From: an uncultured Myxococcales bacterium
GTDB taxonomy: Bacteria > Myxococcota > UBA727 > VGSZ01
Assembly (NCBI GenBank): GCA_903952805.1
Contig: CAJBHN010000703.1
Location: forward strand, 1 to 6,724
Length of the DNA: 6,724 nucleotides
Direction of reading: 5' to 3'
This document shows positions 1 through 6,724 of the stretch, one piece after another. The position numbers and the translations under genes were made by a program. The notes below the pieces were generated by a model. It worked only from the letters and a program-made list of their open reading frames with translations, searched no databases and was not told the origin of the DNA. Position 1 is the stretch's first letter. The number at the start of each line of letters is the position of its first letter.

Positions 1-7
1 CTGCCGC

Positions 8-26
8 CGTCGGTGTTGCACCGACG
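8..26. other. Small perfect hairpin near the left edge
   Basis: An 8-bp perfect stem (CGTCGGTG / CACCGACG) closes a 3-base TTG loop. It lies 20 bases before the intrinsic terminator at 46-75. No T tract follows, so by itself it is not a terminator. It may be part of the 3' end of an upstream transcript, a second leader stem, or coincidence in GC-rich coding sequence. The frame starting at base 2 runs into a TAG at 38-40, so the hairpin may simply lie in the last codons of an upstream gene. Confidence 0.3.
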
Positions 27-45
27 TCGACAGCGTGTAGACGAG

Positions 46-75
46 ACGGAGCCCCTGTGGGCTCCGTTTTCGTTT
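46..75 (+). terminator. Rho-independent terminator, + strand
   Basis: The stem CGGAGCCC/GGGCTCCG (47-54 with 59-66, 8 bp, plus an A46-T67 pair) closes a CTGT tetraloop and is followed by TTTTCGTTT at 67-75. This is a textbook intrinsic terminator reading rightwards. It probably ends a gene off the left edge: the only stop codon before it is TAG at 38-40 in the frame beginning at base 2, so that frame is the candidate 3' end. It lies only 30 bases before the ATG of the next gene, so an attenuator role is an alternative. Confidence 0.8.
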
Positions 76-95
76 CATTGCTCACAGCACAGCCC

Positions 96-99
96 GGAG
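96..99 (+). promoter_or_regulatory. Ribosome binding site deciding the start at 106
   Basis: GGAG sits 6 bases before the ATG at 106. It supports that start over the upstream in-frame GTG at 13, which would place the codons across the terminator stem and bury the hydrophobic signal segment about 30 residues inside the protein. Confidence 0.65.
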
Positions 100-105
100 C
101 CCCTC

Positions 106-573
106 ATGTGGACCACCGCCATCGTCATCGGCGCTGCATTGCTGACCCCCGGCCAGGGCGAGGGCGAGGGCGAGATTGACCCCTGCGCCGTGGTCTGCCT
201 CGACGCAGCGACGCTGACGTACTGCGACGCCGACGACGTCGTCAGCCTGGACTGCGCCGATGTCGACGCCAGCGCCGTGTGTGCCCTGCACTCCGACGCC
301 TGGGGCTTTGACTGCGTGCTTCCCGCCGGCAGCGCCTGTGACCCGGCCTATGCCTTTGGCCTCTCTCGCTGTGCCGCGGGTCTTGCCTGCCTCGACGGCA
401 GCTGTGCGCCAGGTACACCGCCAGACGACGTTGTGCTCGAACCCACCGATGGCACCGCGGTCGCCACGTCGACGACGGGGACGACGACCGACGTGTTTTC
501 CTGTCTGGGGTGCCCGTCGTCGTCGCTGCTGATGTTCATGCCCGCCTGGGTGCTGCGGCGTCGGCGGCGCTGA
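106..573 (+). CDS. Small exported cysteine-rich protein with MYXO-CTERM-like C-terminal sorting tail
   Basis: The product is 155 residues and its function is unknown. Residues 2-14 are hydrophobic (WTTAIVIGAALLT) and look like an export signal, although no Lys/Arg precedes them. An EGEGEGE run follows at about 19-23, then an acidic region with ten cysteines between about residues 27 and 100, enough for five disulfides. Its last part follows a C-x7-C-x5-C-x4-C pattern (SAC...SRC...LAC...GSC) seen in many small extracellular cysteine-rich modules. A Thr/Ser/Gly-rich linker leads to the tail: CLGC, a short hydrophobic stretch, then RRRRR at the very end. This order matches the MYXO-CTERM signal, known in myxobacteria to direct surface anchoring by myxosortases. 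I infer a surface or outer-membrane location. The start is chosen on the GGAG at 96-99. The gene is convergent with the methyltransferase gene, 15 bases away. Confidence 0.7.
   Translation: MWTTAIVIGAALLTPGQGEGEGEIDPCAVVCLDAATLTYCDADDVVSLDCADVDASAVCALHSDAWGFDCVLPAGSACDPAYAFGLSRCAAGLACLDGSCAPGTPPDDVVLEPTDGTAVATSTTGTTTDVFSCLGCPSSSLLMFMPAWVLRRRRR
156..173 (+). repeat. Three tandem GGGCGA hexamers inside the cysteine-rich gene
   Basis: GGGCGA occurs three times head to tail and encodes the Gly/Glu alternation just after the predicted signal segment. The unit is two codons long, so slippage would change the length of the acidic spacer without shifting the frame. Confidence 0.6.
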
Positions 574-588
574 CCCACGCGGAGGCGC

Positions 589-1179
589 TCAAAACAAGCC
601 GGGGATGAACCGCTTCTTCGGCCCCATCAGGTCGGCGTAGCCGGGGATGGTGAACAGCACCTGCTCTTCGGCGCGAATGCGAAAGAACAGCACCACGGCG
701 TTCAAGCCGGTGAGCAACGCCAGCGTCCACCAGCAGCCGTGCGCGAGGGGCAAGAACACCAACTCGGCGATGACGACGGCGTAGTTGGGGTGCCGAATGA
801 AGCGATATGGACCCCGCACCACGACAGCGGCGGGCTCGACGATACGGACGTTCCACATCTCGCCGAGGGTCCGCAGGGTCCAGACCCGGGCCAGCGCCAG
901 CAGCAGCAGAGCCGTCGACGACAGCGCAAACAACGGCCAGGAAAACGGCCGGTCGAAGACGACAACCTCCAGGGGACACAGCACAAACGGCAGCGTGTGC
1001 AGCACCACCATGAGCACGAAGATGGGCTCCCGTTTGGGGGTCGCGCCCCGCTGCCCTGCCCGCCGAGTCAAGCGGCGAGCGACGAGGAGCTCGGCCACCC
1101 GGGCCGCTCCCATCAGCGTCAAAAGCAACAGGAAGGCGAGGAAGCCGACGTCGCCGTGGTTCATGGAGTCACCGTGCAT
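589..1179 (-). CDS. ICMT/PEMT-family integral-membrane methyltransferase (BpsB-like), partner of the type III PKS
   Basis: The 196-residue product belongs to the isoprenylcysteine carboxyl methyltransferase-like family, SAM-dependent enzymes embedded in the membrane. Hydrophobic segments lie at about 11-26, 53-75, 83-99 and 134-166. The family signature RGPYRFIRHPNY is at 122-133, with Glu139 shortly after, then RAEEQVL at 169-175 and the usual ending GYADLMGPKKRFIP at 180-193; together these form the SAM-binding C-terminal half. In Bacillus, the equivalent gene beside a type III PKS (bpsB/ypbQ) O-methylates alkylpyrones, and I infer the same kind of role here. Protein prenyl-cysteine methylation is unlikely in a bacterium. 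The start at 1179 is chosen because GAGGAG lies 9 bases before it and overlaps the PKS stop codon. A longer frame reaches 1239 but would overlap the PKS gene by 47 bases without better support; an ATG at 1164 is a weaker alternative. Confidence 0.87.
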   Translation of the reverse strand: MHGDSMNHGDVGFLAFLLLLTLMGAARVAELLVARRLTRRAGQRGATPKREPIFVLMVVLHTLPFVLCPLEVVVFDRPFSWPLFALSSTALLLLALARVWTLRTLGEMWNVRIVEPAAVVVRGPYRFIRHPNYAVVIAELVFLPLAHGCWWTLALLTGLNAVVLFFRIRAEEQVLFTIPGYADLMGPKKRFIPGLF

Positions 1180-1188
1180 GGCGCGAAT

Positions 1189-1194
1189 CTCCTC
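1189..1194 (-). promoter_or_regulatory. Ribosome binding site overlapping the PKS stop codon
   Basis: Read on the minus strand, TGAGGAG combines the PKS stop (TGA, 1195-1193) with a strong GAGGAG Shine-Dalgarno (1194-1189), 9 bases before the methyltransferase ATG at 1179. Ribosomes finishing the PKS would stop on the next gene's binding site, which suggests translational coupling. Confidence 0.75.
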
Positions 1195-2338
1195 AGGTCC
1201 AGCGGCCCAGCACAAGCTCGGCGGAGAAGCCCGGCCCAAACGCCGTCAACAGGCCCCGTTGTCCCTGCTTGGGCTTGCGCCCTTCGAAGGTGTTTTTGAG
1301 CACCACCAAGACACTGGCCGACGACAAATTGCCGACGTGGGCGAGGCAGTCGTAGCTCGACTGCAGCGCATCGGGCGACAACTCGAAGGTGCGCGACACC
1401 TCGTCGATGACCTTCTTGCCGCCGGGATGCAGGACATGAAAATCGATGTCCTGGCGGGTGAGGCCCTGACTCTCCAGAAAACCCAGCATCACGGGCTTGA
1501 TGGCCCGCTCGACGGCGCCAGGAATGGCCTTGTCGAGAACGAGGTGCAGTCCGGAATCCTTGACGTCAAAGCCCATGTAGCCCCAGCTGTCTTCAAACAG
1601 CCACGTTTGGCTCTCTTGCAGCTCCAGGCCGCCGCCGACCTCGTCGTGACCGCCGTCGCCGCGGATGACCACGGCCGCACAACCGTCGCCAAAGAGCAGG
1701 GCACCCACGAGCGCCTGCATGGTGACGTCGGCACGCTGGTAGGTCAGCGAGCACATCTCGTGGGCGATCAGCAGCACGTTTTTGCCGCCGGCCCTGATGT
1801 GATCCTTGGCCATCGCGAGGCCGAAGGCGCCGGCGGCGCACCCCCGCTCGGTGATGGGCAGGCGTCGCGTGGTGCGGGCAAAGCCCATCTCGGGAATGAG
1901 GTAGGCGCACAACGACGGGATCATGAAGCCGGTGCACGACGTCGTGATGATGAGGTCGATGTCCTTGGGCTGCAGGCCGGCGTTGTCGAGGGCCTGTTGG
2001 GCCGCGCGCTTGCCGAGTTCCTTGGAGGCCTCGATGAACAAATCATTGCGATGGCCGAAGCCATGGGGCGTCACGGTGTCCTCGATGGACTGCACCAGAT
2101 AGCGGCGTTCGATGCCGCTGTTGCCGATGATCTTTTTGACGCGGCCCAGATGGCGGTGCCCCTCGCCCAGCACGAGCTCGGCGGTGCGCTCCAGGGTCTC
2201 ACGGGTGAACTCATGGGCGGGAAGAACGAGAGCGGGTTTGAGCGCAACGGCCGGGTTCAAGATGGCCTCCGAAAGATCGTGGCTAGCACCTGACCACGCC
2301 CCCGCAATGCGTTGATGAACGATCTCGGTGGCAGACAC
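1193..2338 (-). CDS. Type III polyketide synthase (chalcone/stilbene synthase-like)
   Basis: The product is a cytosolic homodimeric-type ketosynthase that would extend an acyl-CoA starter with malonyl-CoA and cyclise it to a pyrone, resorcinol or phloroglucinol. Numbered from the GTG at 2338 (381 residues), the catalytic triad is complete: Cys167 in ERGCAAGA, His304 in VLHPGGKK and Asn337 in HVGNLSSAS. The near-C-terminal family signature AFGPGFSAE is at about 366-374. Cys135 (TSCTG) lies 32 residues before Cys167, the spacing of Cys106-Cys138 in Streptomyces THN synthase. By eye alignment to plant CHS, gatekeeper Phe215 is kept (Phe216, LFGDG) while Phe265 is replaced by Leu266, which would allow a bulkier, perhaps long-chain, substrate. 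The start is uncertain: GTG 2338 has a weak AAGG 7 bases upstream, whereas TTG 2260 has GGAGG 5 bases upstream and would give 355 residues with the nucleophile at 141. The downstream methyltransferase makes an alkylpyrone-type product most likely. The exact product cannot be read from sequence. Confidence 0.93.
   Translation of the reverse strand: MSATEIVHQRIAGAWSGASHDLSEAILNPAVALKPALVLPAHEFTRETLERTAELVLGEGHRHLGRVKKIIGNSGIERRYLVQSIEDTVTPHGFGHRNDLFIEASKELGKRAAQQALDNAGLQPKDIDLIITTSCTGFMIPSLCAYLIPEMGFARTTRRLPITERGCAAGAFGLAMAKDHIRAGGKNVLLIAHEMCSLTYQRADVTMQALVGALLFGDGCAAVVIRGDGGHDEVGGGLELQESQTWLFEDSWGYMGFDVKDSGLHLVLDKAIPGAVERAIKPVMLGFLESQGLTRQDIDFHVLHPGGKKVIDEVSRTFELSPDALQSSYDCLAHVGNLSSASVLVVLKNTFEGRKPKQGQRGLLTAFGPGFSAELVLGRWT
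2266..2270 (-). promoter_or_regulatory. Possible ribosome binding site for an alternative PKS start (TTG 2260)
   Basis: GGAGG on the minus strand is 5 bases from an in-frame TTG at 2260-2258. Starting here gives MNPAVALKP..., close to where bacterial type III PKS homology begins. The 26 codons upstream use more T- and A-ending codons than the body of the gene. Against it, TTG is a rare start codon. Confidence 0.35.
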
Positions 2339-2405
2339 CGACGAGCCTTGCCGCCGGCGGAGGCGACTGGTAGCGCGACGCTGAACTCTTCAGAGGACAC
2401 ACGAC
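2339..2405. promoter_or_regulatory. Divergent intergenic region between the PKS operon and alaS
   Basis: These 67 bases must hold or adjoin the promoters of both divergent operons. No convincing -35/-10 pair is visible on either strand. It contains a perfect 10-base palindrome, CCGCCGGCGG (2351-2360), which may be chance at this GC content. If the PKS starts at TTG 2260, the shared control region grows to about 145 bases. Confidence 0.4.
2392..2397 (+). promoter_or_regulatory. Ribosome binding site of alaS
   Basis: AGAGGA lies 8 bases before the ATG at 2406, a good Shine-Dalgarno match that agrees with the family's usual N-terminus. Confidence 0.65.
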
Positions 2406-5956
<3,551 letters not shown>

Positions 5957-6002
5957 CAGAGACTGGTGTGCTCAGCGGTCGCGGCGCGAGCGGAGCCCCC
6001 AC

Positions 6003-6032
6003 AGAAAAAAAGCGCCGGCGAGAGCCGGCGCT
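6003..6032 (-). terminator. Rho-independent terminator of the rhodanese gene, minus strand
   Basis: A 9-bp perfect stem (6011-6019 with 6024-6032, AGCGCCGGC/GCCGGCGCT) has the four-base loop GAGA on the + strand (TCTC in the minus-strand transcript). On the minus strand it is followed directly by a run of T (complement of A6005-A6011, the first overlapping the stem base), then CTG. It lies about 55 bases after the stop of the gene at 6087-6629. The + side has no T tract, so it should not terminate transcripts coming from dapF. Confidence 0.88.
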
Positions 6033-6086
6033 GGACATGACGCTGTGCAGGCCATCGACGGCCGTTGGGCGGTGCCGATGGGCAGC

Positions 6087-6629
6087 TCAGCCGACGGGCT
6101 TGTCGACAGCCTTGCCAGCCGCGACCCACCCCTTGATGCCGGCACCGAGGACAGCGACGTCGCTGTGGCCGGCCTGCAGGGCCCGCTTGGCGGCGGTGTG
6201 GGAGGCGGTGCACTTGTCGTTGGCGCAGTAAAAGACCACGGGGCTGGCCTTGTCTTTGGGGAGCAGGGCGAGATCGTACGCCGACGACGACGGCAGCAGC
6301 ACGGCGGTCGGGATGATGCCCTGCTTGGACCGGGTCTCCTGGCCGTTGGCGTCAAAGACCGTGAAGGGCGTCTTGTCCTTCTTCAGCGCCGCGAGGCTGG
6401 CGTCGACCTGGTCCACCGTGACCATCTTGAAGGTCGCCTCGGCAGCAGCGGCGACCACTTCGCCTCCCTTTTGGGCAGGGGGAGCCTTGTCGGTGCTGCT
6501 GGCGACCATGATGGTCTCGGTGGACGATGCGGCACTGGCCGTGGTGTTGCCCTGGTGGGCGCCACAGGCGAGCACGGCGGGGGCGGCGAGGTGGGAGATG
6601 ACGGCGACGGCTGGGATCAGGAACTTCAT
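6087..6629 (-). CDS. Exported rhodanese-like domain protein, probable lipoprotein
   Basis: The product is 180 residues. Residues 1-21 are a signal peptide (MKFLIPAVAVISHLAAPAVLA) and Cys22 follows a lipobox-like VLAC; Gly at +2 would not signal inner-membrane retention. A low-complexity Ala/Ser/Thr/Lys linker (about 27-65) precedes a single rhodanese-like domain (about 68-178). FDANGQETR (92-100) matches the usual D-x-R region, GIIPTAVLL (104-112) replaces the common GHIPGAI, and VVFYCANDKC (131-140) is the active-site strand and loop with presumed nucleophile Cys135 and a second cysteine, Cys140. VAVLGAGIKGWVAAGKAV (158-175) is the classic C-terminal rhodanese ending. Rhodaneses move sulfane sulfur or act as redox or binding domains; the substrate here is unknown. 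The start is supported by GAGGAG 5 bases upstream. The gene stands alone, convergent with dapF. Confidence 0.85.
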   Translation of the reverse strand: MKFLIPAVAVISHLAAPAVLACGAHQGNTTASAASSTETIMVASSTDKAPPAQKGGEVVAAAAEATFKMVTVDQVDASLAALKKDKTPFTVFDANGQETRSKQGIIPTAVLLPSSSAYDLALLPKDKASPVVFYCANDKCTASHTAAKRALQAGHSDVAVLGAGIKGWVAAGKAVDKPVG

Positions 6630-6634
6630 TGGAA

Positions 6635-6640
6635 CTCCTC
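6635..6640 (-). promoter_or_regulatory. Ribosome binding site of the rhodanese gene
   Basis: GAGGAG on the minus strand lies 5 bases before the ATG at 6629, the strongest Shine-Dalgarno match in the window and decisive for that start. Confidence 0.75.
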
Positions 6641-6661
6641 GGTGCAGTGTCAGGCTTCGCG

Positions 6662-6682
6662 GCGGTCGAATCGAAGGACCGC
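6662..6682. promoter_or_regulatory. Inverted repeat upstream of the rhodanese gene
   Basis: GCGGTC and GACCGC (6 bp each) flank a 9-base spacer, 33 bases upstream of the rhodanese ATG. The position would suit an operator or a 5' leader stem for that minus-strand gene. No clear -35/-10 pair was found around it, and a 6-bp dyad can occur by chance, so the call is tentative. Confidence 0.25.
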
Positions 6683-6724
6683 GTCAGATCTCATCGGCTT
6701 CTTTTTGCGAGTTCTTCAGTGTGC

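Noticed and set aside
2..40. Possible 3' end of an upstream gene (last 12 codons then TAG)
   Set aside because: It is plausible because a terminator follows at once and this is the only frame that stops there, but 12 codons are too few to identify or to list as a gene.
1..75. 3' end of a structured RNA gene (tRNA, tmRNA, RNase P RNA)
   Set aside because: Two hairpins are present, but there is no CCA end, no T-loop sequence and no recognisable conserved RNA motif.
13..105. N-terminal extension of the cysteine-rich protein from GTG 13
   Set aside because: The extension would cross the intrinsic terminator, has no ribosome binding site, and would put the hydrophobic signal segment internal. 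ATG 106 has GGAG at the right distance.
1180..1239. Longer methyltransferase start at 1239 overlapping the PKS gene
   Set aside because: ATG 1179 has GAGGAG 9 bases upstream. The extra 20 residues are not membrane-like and match no family feature.
785..2293. A 502-codon open frame on the + strand across the methyltransferase and PKS genes
   Set aside because: It is antisense to two genes with intact family motifs and shows no recognisable domain of its own.
2351..2360. Perfect palindrome CCGCCGGCGG between the divergent operons as an operator
   Set aside because: Short palindromes made only of G and C are frequent at this base composition, so there is no independent support.

Overview
The window comes from a GC-rich bacterial chromosome. 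The base composition, a cysteine-rich protein ending in a MYXO-CTERM-like tail (CxxC, short hydrophobic stretch, five arginines) and the gene content point to Myxococcota or a close 'deltaproteobacterial' relative. The phylum call is an inference; no rRNA gene is present. Coding density is high, and no tRNA, rRNA, CRISPR array, insertion sequence or phage gene was seen.

Layout. (1) Bases 1-75 hold a small hairpin and a strong intrinsic terminator on the + strand, probably ending a gene that lies off the left edge. (2) Bases 106-573 (+) encode a small exported, cysteine-rich protein with the surface-sorting tail. (3) Bases 589-2338 (-) form a two-gene operon: a type III polyketide synthase followed 13 nt later by an ICMT/PEMT-type integral-membrane methyltransferase. 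This resembles the BpsA-BpsB arrangement of Bacillus that makes alkylpyrones and their methyl ethers. (4) Divergent from it after 67 bp, 2406-5956 (+) carries alaS (alanyl-tRNA synthetase) and dapF (diaminopimelate epimerase), joined by a 4-base GTGA stop/start overlap. (5) 6087-6629 (-) encodes a putative exported lipoprotein with a single rhodanese-like domain, convergent with dapF and followed by a clear intrinsic terminator that works only in the minus direction.

How the genes fit together. alaS and dapF are housekeeping genes (translation; the meso-diaminopimelate branch of lysine and peptidoglycan synthesis) and appear co-transcribed. The PKS-methyltransferase pair is the accessory, specialised-metabolism part: the synthase would condense an acyl starter with malonyl-CoA to a pyrone or resorcinol lipid, and the membrane methyltransferase would O-methylate it. 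The cysteine-rich protein and the rhodanese lipoprotein are both predicted to act in the envelope, but nothing in the sequence ties them to the other genes. I found no convincing evidence of a wholly new system. The most notable items are the polyketide pair, the MYXO-CTERM protein with a terminator crowding its start, and the exported rhodanese with two cysteines in its active-site loop.
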